Assembly: GCF_008831285.2 (NCBI RefSeq)
Contig: NC_045148.1
Span: 13,308,802-13,372,801, forward strand
Direction: 5' to 3'
Length of the DNA: 64,000 bases
From: Nymphaea colorata
Taxonomy: Eukaryota > Streptophyta > Magnoliopsida > Nymphaeales > Nymphaeaceae
Part shown: piece after piece, positions 21,601-38,029 of the stretch
Layout: every line of letters begins with the position of its first letter
How positions within the stretch are numbered: the stretch's first letter is position 1
Notes under the pieces: generated by a model
Told to the model about the DNA's origin: nothing
What the model saw: the letters and a program-made list of their open reading frames with translations, nothing else
Database searches by the model: none
Position numbers and translations under genes: made by a program

Positions 21601-22512
21601 AAATAGACTGGAGGAAAAAATATAGATTGCAACATTAACACACTCTAATGTGGAAAATGTGACTTTCATCTTTAACCTTTTGTTGAGGCCGTAATTTCTC
21701 CCTCAAGCAGGGCTACCGGTAACTATTTGGCTTGAGGTTGAGCTGGAACAGTTATATCTTTGCTCAAATTGTTGGATGTCATGGACGGAGCTTGGCCCCG
21801 GGTTTGGCACTCACGTTCAAGGTCTGCGAAGCAGGACGTTAGCATATTGGTTACACATGCACCGAGTATGCACTCTACAGCCAGGCTACTGGTACTGGAC
21901 ACTATTTTGTGTTGGTGTGCTTGTGCTGGTGTATCCACATGTGCATGCACAGAGATAGTCACTATGTGACACAAGCCTCTCAGGAGCTTATGCATGCAGA
22001 CTAAATTTCAAACGTTCATTTGCTTTTAGTGAGCTTGGTCTTAACATATTTCTAGCTTGGAATCGTTACCTGAACTTGAACCAAATATGGAGTGTACTCA
22101 AATCTAAGACAGTTCGAGCTCACTCCACTCAATTTTAAATTTGTCTTTCTAATAAGTGATTGGGTTCCCAGACACTTCCGTATTGAAATTTCTGTTGTCC
22201 AAAGATTTCTTGAGTTCTTCCTGTTTACTTGTCTGATATTATGTGCGTGTACTCATGTAACATGCGTAGGAGCATGTTGCCCCAGTATACTGATGCCGTC
22301 TTGGCAGGTCTCTGGGTGCAGATGTTTTGATTGATGACAATCCACGGTACGCCCTTGAGTGTGCTGAACAGGGAATCAAGGTGTTGCTGTTTGACTATCT
22401 GAACGCCTACCCATGGTGCAAAAATGGCTCTGCCACATTGCATCCTCTGGTGACAAAGGTTTACAACTGGGAGGAGGTCCAGGGGCAGTTGTTGTCATGG
22501 CAGCTAGATTAA
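18672..22512 (+). CDS. HAD-superfamily 5'(3')-nucleotidase-like hydrolase, six exons
   Basis: Exons are 18672-19239, 19507-19604, 19756-19780, 20107-20227, 20323-20457 and 22308-22512. All introns are GT-AG and the phases join into one 383-codon frame. HAD motif I is AVDLDEV, split across the first junction, with the nucleophile D186 and acid D188. Motif II is VVTSRQ (T271/S272), the motif III lysine lies in the RPKSE segment, and motif IV is VLIDDNP (D325, D326). The C-terminal ~200 residues match a conserved plant HAD protein related to 5'(3')-deoxyribonucleotidases, expected to hydrolyse a phosphate monoester with Mg2+; the true substrate is unknown. Residues 1-175 are poorly conserved and Arg/Ser/Gly-rich, possibly an organelle-targeting region. 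In-frame ATGs at 18705 and 18744 are alternative starts; 18744 (MALNHH) would suit a transit peptide. Exon 3 is only 25 bp and intron 5 is 1,850 bp. Confidence 0.88.
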
Positions 22513-28283
<5,771 letters not shown>

Positions 28284-28291
28284 TATATATA
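28284..28291 (+). promoter_or_regulatory. TATA box candidate for pectinesterase 1
   Basis: TATATATA lies 47 bp before the ATG at 28338, followed by a C-rich leader. The leader would be only ~20-25 bases, short for a plant gene. Confidence 0.6.
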
Positions 28292-28337
28292 CAAGTCCCC
28301 ACCACCCGCCCTCTCTGAGCTCCACCTTCAAACCAAA

Positions 28338-31300
28338 ATGGCAATTGGCAGAGACCCTTCCCCAATCACCTTCCTCGCCACCGTCTTCCGCCAGTACAAG
28401 AAGATTAGCAACATCCTATTCGTTGCCCTGCTTGCCATTTCCTTTGTCGTAGGTGCCTCTGCAGGTGATGCTTACGCATCCAAGCACGGCCACCACCACC
28501 ACCACCACCACGGCCACCATGTCCACCTCAACCCCAAGATGCCCCGAGCAGCACATGCAGTTGTGAGGTCTTCGTGCGCACACACGCGGTATCCTGACCT
28601 CTGCATGTCATCCCTCACGGGCTACTCCGGTTCATGGAAGATGAGTTGCCAGAAGGATGTGATATTCGCATCCTTGAACCTGACGTCGACAGCGGTGGGA
28701 AGATCCTACCTCCGACTCCAGAAGCTGACCGAGGCGAAAGGGCTACCGCCCAGCTCTCAGACTGCTCTCCGCGACTGCCTCGATCTCATGAGCGAGACAC
28801 TGGAACAGCTAGACTGCACAGCACAGAGATTAAGAACGTATCCCAGCAACAAGTCCATAGAGGAACATGCTTGCGACTTGAAGATCCTCCTCAGTGCGGC
28901 AATGACTAACCAGGACGCATGCCTCGAGGGTTTCTCGCCCCTCAACCATACCGGCCATCCTGACTTCCCCCGACAGAAATCAATCAAGAAAGGGGCGGAC
29001 CACGTATACCGCATGGTCAGCAATTCCCTGGCAATGGTCACCAACATGACCAACTCGGACCTCGCCATGAAGCAGCAGCAGCTTCTTGGCCGACGCAGAA
29101 GGCTCTTGGGGTCAGCCAGCCCCTTCAAGGTCGAGGGCGGTTTCCCCAACTGGATGCCGGCCGGTGATAGGAAGCTGTTGCAGGTACCAATAATTGTGCC
29201 CTTCGAAATCCCTCCAAAAAATTTACCTCCATAATTAAACGACTAGTCCTGCAATCCACTTCAAATTGTTCATGATTTAGTGAGACCATGAGAGAACCGA
29301 AAAATTCATCTATATAATGGTCCTTGCATTGCAAAGTTCATGACAAAACCAACGTGTTTTACTTGCTGTGGCTTTAATTACTCTTGATTTTCTGATGAAA
29401 AATGAAACGGAATGCATGGCAGGATGGGGCTGTAGCGGCCGACATAGTGGTGGCTGCCGATGGGAGCGGGAACGTTAGGACGGTGACGGAGGCGATCAAC
29501 AGAGCGCCAGAGGGGAGCGGTCGGAGGTACGTGATAAGGGTGAAGGCTGGGGTTTACAGGGAGAACGTGGTTGTGCCGCCCAGGAAGACAAACATCATGC
29601 TTGTCGGCGATGGGCGAGGAGCCACGACCATCACGGGCAGCAGGAGTGTGAGTGATGGAAGCACCACCTTCAGCTCTGCCACCTTCGGTAAGCACCACCT
29701 TTCTTCCCCTCCTATCATTACCATGTGTCTCTCACGCATTATTCCTTACGAAACGAGACTGCACATAGTCTTTAGAACGAAAGGTTTCGGCCTAAGGACC
29801 GCGACGTCCATCTTATTGCTTGGACGTTTCCGGTGCCATTTCTTGCATTCTAGCTTTTGGCTGTTCCGGGCGCAGGGACGGTTGCCGATCCGAAGATATC
29901 TTTAGTTAGTTTAATATGTTGTGTTTTCCGAACTGAACGAATCCGAGTACTGAACAGCAAGCCCTAAGGGGGGAGCTCAGACAGGAGGATGACGAAAGGC
30001 CCTTGGCTTGAGATTATATATTGACTTGCATTTCCTTCCTACCAACCACACCCTGTGGGATAGCTCAATCCAACATGGGAATTTATTAATTAGGGAAACG
30101 GAGTGGAAATGGAGAGATCACCACGCGATCGTGGACTTAGTTTAGGATGAGAGAACTCCTTTTCCCGAGGGGCCATGTTATCTGATTAAATTAAGACAGG
30201 AAAAAAGGCGCCACCACGTATGATGCTCGTTCGCACCACTCAACATGGACTTCTCCTAAGAAAGCTTAGATCGACCTGAAAGGCCAAAGCCCGAGGAGAA
30301 GGGATTGAGGTGGAGGAAATGTTTCACTAACCTAATTTAATTAATGTTTCCGGGATTGTTCATGCATGTAGGTAGATGGCTGTACAATATCGGAGCCTCA
30401 CAAATTTTATCACCCTCTTAAATTTATACGCCTAAGAACATCCCATCCCTTGCCAAAGTTAGGTACATGAAGTCTACAGTCAACATTAATAATGTTGGTG
30501 TCAAGAAAAAAAAAAGGATTCTAGAGTTAGGTAACTAGTTGCTGCTTACATTATATATTTCAATCTGGCATGGCATATCTTGGAAAGAAAGGCAAGTGAC
30601 AAAGTTGCAAGTAAGGTCTATGTGCTTTTAGGTGTGAATGATATATATATTAAAAAATAAGGATTGGAAAATCGCTTGAATTTGGGGCGATGGAGTCATG
30701 GTTGTGTACTTTTCGGTATGAGTATGGACAAATTTTACGCGCAAAGGGGGTCAGTCAGTCAGCAGGAGAGTCGGTACAGTTGTTGCTTTTGCTGACCACC
30801 GACTGACTCCACATTCGTTCGTCCCTTTCCTTCGCTTAAACTAATTAACAAACTGATACGAGCTAAATGAATAGTGAAGATAGGAAGCCCCCGCCCGTCG
30901 TCCATTATCTATACCATTCATGCAGTTGGATTTTGCCTGAAAGATTGACTGATCAAGCAATGAGTAGATTAAAAGAAAACCAAAAACACTAACAGCTTGT
31001 TTGGATGGAGGGACAGGAAGAGATAGGAATGAAAAGAAAGGTCTTTTTTTTGGGTTTGTATGACTAATTAATAAAAAAAAGGAACTTGGAAAGAAAAGGA
31101 AATGAAGGGAAAGAAAATGATTTTTAATGTAATTTAAATCCCTTCAAACATGAAGGGATTGAAACTTATGTTCATTCCTTTCCTTTCATTTCTTCTCTTT
31201 CTTTTTTTTTCCATTTCATTCCCATCTCTTTTCCTTATTCTCCTTTCATCCCTTCATTTACCTCTCCTTCCATCCATCCAAACATAACTTAGTTTTAAAG

Positions 31301-32152
31301 AGGTACGTAGCACGAGAACACAACACAGGGGGACCCTGCGCCGCCTACTCTTTATTTAATCAGGGATTTCGATTACTTTCACGGGTTTTAGTTGGTTAAT
31401 GGAAGTATGAATTTGGAGCTGTCCAGTACTGATGATACGACAAGGATCGATGCCATGCAGGTGTCTTCGGCGATAGATTCGTGGCGAGGGACATCACCTT
31501 CCAGAACACGGCAGGTCCATCGAAGGGCCAGGCCGTGGCCTTACGCGTCGGGTCGGACTTCTCTGCCTTCTACAGGTGCGAGATCTCTGGTTATCAGGAC
31601 ACCCTCTATGCCTACTCCATGCGCCAGTTCTACCGTGACTGCACCATCACGGGCACCGTCGACTTCATCTTCGGGAACGCCGCCGCCGTCTTCCAAAACT
31701 GCGACATCTTGGCAAGGATGCCGATCTCCGGGCAAAGCAACGAGATCACGGCTCAGGCCAGGAGCGACCCCAACCAAAACACGGGCTTCTCCATTCAGAA
31801 CTGCAGAATCGGAGGGGCCTCGGACCTTGTGCCAGTGAGCCCGCCGGTGAGGACTTTCCTCGGCCGACCTTGGATGCCATACTCCAGGGTGGTCGTCATG
31901 AGATCGAACATCGGCTCCGTCATCGACCCTGCGGGCTGGGACAGGTGGATCGGAGACGCCGGGCTGAACACCCTGTATTACGGCGAGTACATGAACACGG
32001 GGCCTGGTTCCAACACCCAGAACAGGGTCAAGTGGAGTGGGGTCAGGGTGATGAGCGGCTCCGAGGCGGAGAGGTTTACGGTTGCCAACTTCCTCCAAGG
32101 GGGCAGCTGGGTGGGATCGACGGGCCTCCCCTTCTCCCTCAATCTTTCTTAG
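28338..32152 (+). CDS. Pectinesterase with N-terminal inhibitor domain (type I PME), gene 1, three exons
   Basis: Exons 28338-29183, 29423-29687 and 31461-32152 join through GT-AG introns into 600 codons. A signal-anchor helix lies at ~25-41, then a His-rich stretch (50-63, ten His of 14). A PMEI-type domain spans ~75-235 with paired cysteines (C80, C89, C147 or C160, C179). A processing motif RRRRLL is at 252-257 and a second basic site (DRKLLQ) at 277-282. The catalytic PME domain starts at ~290: GVYREN (324), Q394 (QAVAL), Q416-D417 (GYQDTL), D438 (DFIFGN) and R506 (LGRPW), so all five family active-site residues are present. The enzyme removes methyl esters from homogalacturonan in the cell wall; the pro-region keeps it inactive until cleaved. 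Sequence and the three-exon structure resemble the plant PME3-like group. Intron 2 (1,773 bp) contains a foldback element. Confidence 0.94.
30996..31287. mobile_element. MITE-like foldback element in intron 2 of pectinesterase 1
   Basis: GTTTGGATGGAGGGACAGG at 30999 is mirrored by an inverted copy ending CCATCCATCCAAAC at about 31283, with purine-rich sequence on the left (GGAAAGAAAAGGAAATGAAG) and its pyrimidine-rich complement on the right, so most of the ~285 bp can fold back on itself. There is no coding content. This is typical of non-autonomous inverted-repeat elements in plant introns. No clean target duplication could be fixed. Confidence 0.65.
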
Positions 32153-32815
32153 AATCAATTTCCTGAAGTTCCAGCAATCACCTTTTTTCTTCTCTCAACT
32201 ATTTATTTACTTTTCTTGATTTGTCGATCAAATGTCGCTGGAAGCATCGACTGAAATTATCTTCCCTCCTATTCAGCGAATAACAAATACTAGATTTTTT
32301 TTCCAGTCCCCATTTTATTGCATATATCTCAACTCCACCATCTTTCTCTTTTCAAGTTTTCCAAATCCCTCGCTCACTTTTAGTTAACCACGATCACCCT
32401 ATGCTTAAAATTGAAAATTAACCATCAAAGTGGCTAAAAAGAAAAAAGGTTAAGTATCACAAGAAAAGGTGACATTGCCTTATATTTGAGGATGATTATA
32501 GATATAGATGAGAGATGATAACTTTGGAAACTATAGTATTGAACAAATTATCATGAATGTTTTAAATAAAACTAACTAGTTAGATGCGATATCCATGTTC
32601 CAAAATTTACATGCAGCTACTTGGATTTATGCAGCATTCCGCAAGAGAAGCGAATGGACGAGCATTCTAGAAGGTCAAATGGCGAAAATAAATTATCCAT
32701 ATTCTTCTCTTTTTGCTGGACTCACGTGTCCAGGCAAATTCACAAATCCGAGCCTAAGATGATAGGCTGATGTGGATTTATCAATTTATCAATTATCCAT
32801 ATCACCCATGGTTTT
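32153..32815. other. Pectinesterase 1 3' flank
   Basis: AT-rich and without genes. It should include the 3' untranslated region of the upstream gene. The motif CCCATGGTTT at 32805-32814 is a candidate target duplication of the LINE that follows. Confidence 0.45.
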
Positions 32816-32936
32816 CGCATCAAACTTGCTGGAGGACTCCTCCATAAATTTTATTAATCCAACAGTTGCAAAAAACAATATTTACATGGGAACTAACAAA
32901 AATTGTTGCAACTTGCACAAGAGAAAACAATGAACC

Positions 32937-35900
32937 TCAAACTAATGGCAACAATGAAAGAGTATGCACATCTGGATTTTCGTTTGTGATGCGGAAAAGT
33001 TGAACTTTGTTAACCACGATTTGGGAAGGAGCTCCATTTCGCCCTCTACCTACAATAAGAGAACTAAGCCAGAGTTTCCATTTCCTGTTGTTAGCACTGA
33101 TGATAATGAGTGAACAACAATTGAAGTCAAAATGAAGAAGCGTCCAAGCTAACATTTTTGTCTCAGGGAAAGGAGATATCGATCTACGACAGAAAGGATT
33201 ATCAACGTCAAAATCATCTTTGACTCCATTTACCCTAACCATAACCCAGCAAGCACCATTAGATTTCCTAGATGCTATTTGGTTAGTTCCATGGTTAGGA
33301 TGAGTGGTTAGCCCTTTGTCCAAAAGAATGCCAAAACTAGTCCAAAACCGTATTTCCAAAAGTTCCTCCGGTCGGCTATCAAGGAGGGCAGCAAAGCTAT
33401 TGACACAATCCAACCATGTCTGCTAGCTCATGAAATCTACGGATCTGCTATCTCCCCCGTGAAATCTCTTGTTTCTCCACTTCCATATACTCCAAATTAC
33501 AGTTTGAAGGCAAATCCTCCAACATTGAGTGACCCAACCTCTCTTGAAGCTACAACTGTACCAACGCTTTAATTCATCAATGATATTTCTTCCTCCCAAA
33601 ATTTTCTTTCCAAATTTTTTTAGAGACCAAATTCCATATTTTCCTAGCAAGGCGGCATTCCAGCAACACATGCCCATTTGATTCTTCAGCAACAGTGCAA
33701 ATAGGACATCTATTTGGTAGGGAAAGTCCCATCTTCTTTTGTCTATCTTGAGTAGGAAGACGACCATTTAAAGCAATGTAAGTGAACCAACGGCCCCGAT
33801 GATGAACATCTTTGTTCCAAATGAGTTCCCTCCAAGTTTCCATGAGCCACTTCTCTCTAATATCCTCTCAGGTATCTCTCACCTTAGCTTCAAGGGCAGG
33901 CCTTCCATCATAATGAATAAGATCCAGACCACTTCCCAATTGAGGTTTGGACATGTGAAGCCTACGAAGAACTGCGTCGAATTGAGGAACAAGGAAAAGA
34001 TCAGAATCCAAAATTTACTAGATAGTCGTTGTTCTAGATTCTTGTAGAAATAAAAGTTCTTCTTCTAGGAGGGCATCAGCCAGAACATGACCTCCCCAAT
34101 TACCATACCAATAGCTTATCTCACCTATGCCAATATGCCACACAACATTTCCCTTAACAGGATACCAGGACATAATGCAGTTTCTGAAAAACCAATATTG
34201 TTTCGCTTTGGGCTTAATGACCCATAAACTCCTAGGAGTAACGTATTTCCTGTGGCAAAATTTGGCCCAATTTACATCATGAGCGCAGATGGAAAGAGAC
34301 CATTTTACCTAGCACGCCTTTGACCATTCTTCGAGACGTGGTAATCGTACACCTCCCTCAGAGTAAAGTTTACAAACTTGGTCCCAAGCAATAAGGTGCT
34401 TAGCTCTAGAGTTCTCGTCCCCTCCCCATAAGAAATTAGCCATAGATGCAGCAAGTAGGTCAGACACCTTCTTAGGAAGGGAAAAGACTGACGATCAGAA
34501 GCCAATAAGGCTGCTAAGGACGTGTTTGAGGAGGCATAGTCGGCCAGCATAGGAGAGGGTGACCGACTTCCCCAAAAAAGCCGTTTTTCAACCTTGTTGA
34601 TGAGTAGTTAACACCATTCATCCTTAAGTTTACCAGTGAACAAAGGCTGCCCAAGGTAAGACATAGGCAGTGTATCACAAGTCCACCCAAGAGAGGCACA
34701 AATCCTGTCTTTTACCTCAGCCGACACTGCATCAGAAAAATCAATGTTAGATTTTTGGGAGTTAACCTTCAGACCAGCACTAGTCACAAGGAGCCGCAAA
34801 GTTTCTTGCACTTGGTCTATTGAAGCATGAGAAATGTCATTGAAAATGAGTACATCATCTGCGAAGGCAAGGAATGGGGGAACACGACCCACACGAGGTA
34901 TGAGGGGAGGGGGGGGGACCTAAACAAGGGTCTGCCATCCTCCCAAAGATAACCCTCCTGAAAATTTCCATAATGGCAATGAAGAGATAAAGAGATAGTG
35001 GATCTCCCTGGCAAAGCCCATGGACAAGATAAAAATACTCACCTTGAACCCCATTAACCAAGACTGAAGCAGCGGCAGAGGTGACACAAGACATAACATG
35101 CACAACCCACACGACTGAAAAACCCACCTTGAGCAAAGCATTTTCAAGGAATTTCCAATTAACCAAATCATATGCTTTAGACAAGTAAAGATTTAAATAG
35201 CAAGAAGGCCTCTTTAAAGGTTGTAACGAGTGAACAACTTCATGGGCTAAAATAACATAATAAATAGACCTGCCCGAGATAAACGCAGACTGCTCCTTGC
35301 CAATAATCCTTGCGAGTATGCTTTTCATCCTATTGGCCAGTAATTTGGACATGAATTTATACAAAGAATTGCATAGCGCAATCGGACGAAACTCGGTGAC
35401 CCTTCTGGCGCTCTCACGTTTTGGAATAAGAGCTATTATAGATCTGTTAATCTTTTTGACAAGCCTTCCTGAATTCATAAAGCTACGCATAACCTCAAAA
35501 ATATCGTCTAACACTATATTCCAACGAGATCTAAAGAAAGTGGCAGGGAAACCATCCGGCCCCAGAGCGCTGTCTGGGTGAGACTCGAAAACCACTTGTT
35601 TCACTTCCTCTCTAGTGACTGGTTTAAATAGACTTTGGTTTTCAGTCTCTGACACGACCTCTCCATCCCTTAAACATAGAAGAATATCACCGAGCCATCC
35701 ATAGTGCCAAGGAGACTAGAAAAATAGTTGAAACATTTTTGTTGAATCATATCTTGTTCCTCATACTCCAAGCCACCTTCTACCATTGTGAGGATTTGGT
35801 TTTTGATATGACGCCCTTTCACCACTCTTTGAAAAAATGCCGTATTACCGTCTCCCTCTCGGAGCCATTTAATCCTAGCCTTTTGTCTCCACTGACTTTC

Positions 35901-36288
35901 TTCTTCCAAGAGTGCAGCCGACAACTCTTGCCTAAGCAACATTTCCATCGGCGCCGCAGAACTGTCTCCCGCTTCGCATCTGATTTGGGTGTCCTCAAGC
36001 GACTGCTTTAGGTTGTCGATGTGAAGAGCCACGTCCCCAACCTGGTGTTTGTACCATCTAGATAAATCTTTCCTTACTCTTTCAAGCTTTGTGATAACCC
36101 TAATTAGGGGGCAGCCCAAATCATGGTGAGACCAAGCTTCAGCCACAATCCTGTGGCTCAATCTTAATAGAGAGCATTGTGTCGATCAAGCAAAACCAAC
36201 CAGGGGAGAAATCTTTTAGGAGAGACGAGAGTTCTAGGTTAGCCTCCCTTCTAACCAAACCTCTTACATTCCATGGCATGAAATTCAT
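32937..36288 (-). pseudogene. LINE ORF2 (endonuclease start, reverse transcriptase, zf-RVT)
   Basis: The frame begins near 36288 with MNFMPWNVRGLVRREAN, the start of the plant LINE endonuclease, but after ~40 residues it jumps to the linker before reverse transcriptase (EAWSHHDLGCPL, 36140), so most of the ~230-residue nuclease is gone. Reverse transcriptase is readable from 35655: ALGPDGFPATFF, EFRPIALCNSLYKFMSKLLANR, KEQSAFISGR, LYLSKAYDLVNW, GLCQGDPLS, then after a frameshift FADDVLIF (34850). The zf-RVT finger (RCPICTVAEESNGHVLLEC) is at about 33700. A possible RNase H-like tail follows (33413-32937). Stops occur at several points. The YAD-type catalytic residues are present but the gene is dead through the nuclease loss and shifts. 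Confidence 0.83.
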
Positions 36289-36665
36289 GGAAGAAAATCT
36301 GGTATGGGCTTCTCACCCTCCTTAAACTCCCCCATAGGGCTCTCTAGGGGTTGAACCTGGAGGTTTAGGACAAAATCCAGCGAAAAGTTTCCATAGCAAG
36401 TCCTTTTATGTTTGCTGCCCACTCGTTCAAGGTCTTCATGCAGGAGTAGATTAAAGTTAGATGTGTCCTTTGCGATGTTCCGACCTTTGCTCCCCCAGCT
36501 TCCCCTCCCCCGTCTTATGTGTTTAGCATCACGACTTAAATTGAATGCCTATGACGTGGATTCCTCAGTAGCGCCAAGTTTACTCGAAGGACTGACAACT
36601 CCATCTTGCCCCGGTTGGCTAGAAGAAGAAAAGGAAAACCCTGGAGGGACATCAAAAGGGAAGTC

Positions 36666-37898
36666 CTACACATCAGGAGGCTTGGAGGCGAAAGGATTGG
36701 GGAGGAGCTTAGGGGATATGTGACTATTGTTTTGATCTTTTGCTGAATTAGGCAATTTGATTTTGCCTCTTTTTCCTCTGGATGCACGAAGAGGGGCAGA
36801 ACTTTCCTGCTCTGACTTCTGAGGCAACTTTTCTGGCCTCTCGTTGACAAAAAATGGTGGAAGACCTGGTAGCCTCACCCACAAAGGAGTGGTAGTGCTA
36901 GGATTAATCTCAAGTGGTTGGCTAGGACTCCATCTGACAGCCACCAGAACCCTACCACCCACTTTCCAAACTCGTTTTTTCAATACCAAGTTGAGTTCTT
37001 CTTCGCTAGTTATGCGAATTAGAAAATCCCCTTTATTAAGAAGGGAGATTTGAGGAGATATTCTCCCCATCCATTGTGTAAGCAGATGAGAGATGAGCTT
37101 AGAGATGTTCCCACTGACTTTAGATGTTGAACCCATGAAATAACAAATTGCCGACCACTGAAAGGGTTGTGTCATGCTTTGGAGGTCTTGCTCAGTCACT
37201 ACTATTCTTGGCAGACCCTTACCGAGAATAACTTTTAAGGGAGGCAGATCCTCTTCACGGGCAGAACCACGCCCTGCAACACGGTCCGCCCAAGATGGAG
37301 GCTGAGAAAGCCCTCTTCTACCCACACTGCCAAATGTGGCTGGATCACCCACTGCCTCACCCTGGCTACTTTTTCCCTCTTCGCAGCAAGCATTCTCTAC
37401 CGGAGATTTCCTGTCCCCAATTGCAGAGACCGCTTCACCTCCAATCATCTGCCCCTCAGATTCCCCATTACCAGAGGAGGGTAGAAGAGGAGGCACAAGA
37501 TCTACCCTATCTTTAACCGATATAGGAAATTGAAGAGGAGACTTACCTGTAATGCAGCTAGAGTCCCCAATCAGCAGAATCCCCTCTTCCATAGGTGCAA
37601 AGCCGGTCAGCGCAGGCGCCACCTCCTGCTCCATCTCCATCTCTGGAAGCCCACCGCCGGGGAAAGACCCCCACGGAGTCACCCCTGCCTCCACTATCCT
37701 CCTCCTCCTCCTCACGCTCGCTCGCCTTGACTCCTCACGCTCGCTCCCGTGGGGAAGGACCCCCACGGAGCCTCCTCCTGCCATCGCGACCCCCTCCCAC
37801 GCTCTCTCGCTCACCACCTCCACGCTCGCTCCCATGGGGAAGGACCCCCCACGGAGCCTCCTCCTGCGACTGCGCCCCTCCCACGCTCTATCGCTCAC
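36666..37898 (-). pseudogene. LINE ORF1 (DUF4283-like gag)
   Basis: An open frame of 410 codons has a low-complexity N-terminal half (Arg/Gly/Glu/Ser-rich, from GC-rich tandem repeats). Residues ~245-350 resemble the DUF4283 domain of plant LINE ORF1 proteins: FQWSAICYFMGSTS, GDFLIRITSEEELNLVL, VWKVGGRVLVAVRWSPS and PLWVRLPGLPPFF. The usual CCHC zinc knuckle after DUF4283 is missing, so the frame seems internally deleted. The family binds element RNA in a ribonucleoprotein. The ATG at 37898 is the first in frame but not certain. Confidence 0.7.
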
Positions 37899-37905
37899 CT
37901 CCTCC
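37655..37905 (-). repeat. Tandem repeats in the LINE 5' region (~85-bp unit)
   Basis: On the + strand GGGGAAGGACCCCCACGGAG with following CCTCCTCCTGC occurs at about 37751 and again at about 37836 (period ~85), and a more diverged copy lies at about 37661. Such repeats near the 5' end are common in LINEs, where they can carry promoter activity. Confidence 0.75.
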
Positions 37906-37948
37906 CACGCTCTCGCTCCCTACTACTACGCAATCACTCCCATGGTTT

Positions 37949-38029
37949 GAACATGAACTGCTCCTACACAAGATTTGGCAAGCATTAATGGCAGAAGGAT
38001 AAACAGGCCTCATGAGTTAAAACCATTGT
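37949..38029. other. Short spacer after the LINE 5' end
   Basis: No feature was recognised between the proposed LINE target duplication and the following tandem repeat. Confidence 0.4.

Larger units (their letters stand above)
32816..37937 (-). mobile_element. LINE (non-LTR retrotransposon), nearly full length, defective
   Basis: On the minus strand the element reads: repetitive 5' region, ORF1 with a nucleic-acid-binding domain (DUF4283-like), start of an apurinic endonuclease, reverse transcriptase, zf-RVT zinc finger and a 3' end. This is the layout of plant L1-type LINEs. CCCATGGTTT occurs at both proposed ends (32805-32814 and 37939-37948), a possible 10-bp target duplication. A poly(A) tail is not obvious; the 3' end may be the AATAAAATTTATGG stretch just inside 32845. 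An internal deletion has removed most of the endonuclease. Confidence 0.8.

Noticed and set aside
29688-29905. Continuation of pectinesterase 1 exon 2 to a stop at 29905
   Set aside because: The family catalytic domain resumes exactly at 31461 in phase through GT-AG sites; the read-through part has no PME similarity.
31541-32158. 205-codon minus-strand frame opposite pectinesterase exon 3
   Set aside because: Shadow of a GC-rich coding exon; the + strand encodes the conserved catalytic domain.
37530-38002. Overlapping + strand Ser/Pro/Arg-rich frames at the LINE 5' end
   Set aside because: Antisense shadows of the LINE tandem repeats and ORF1.
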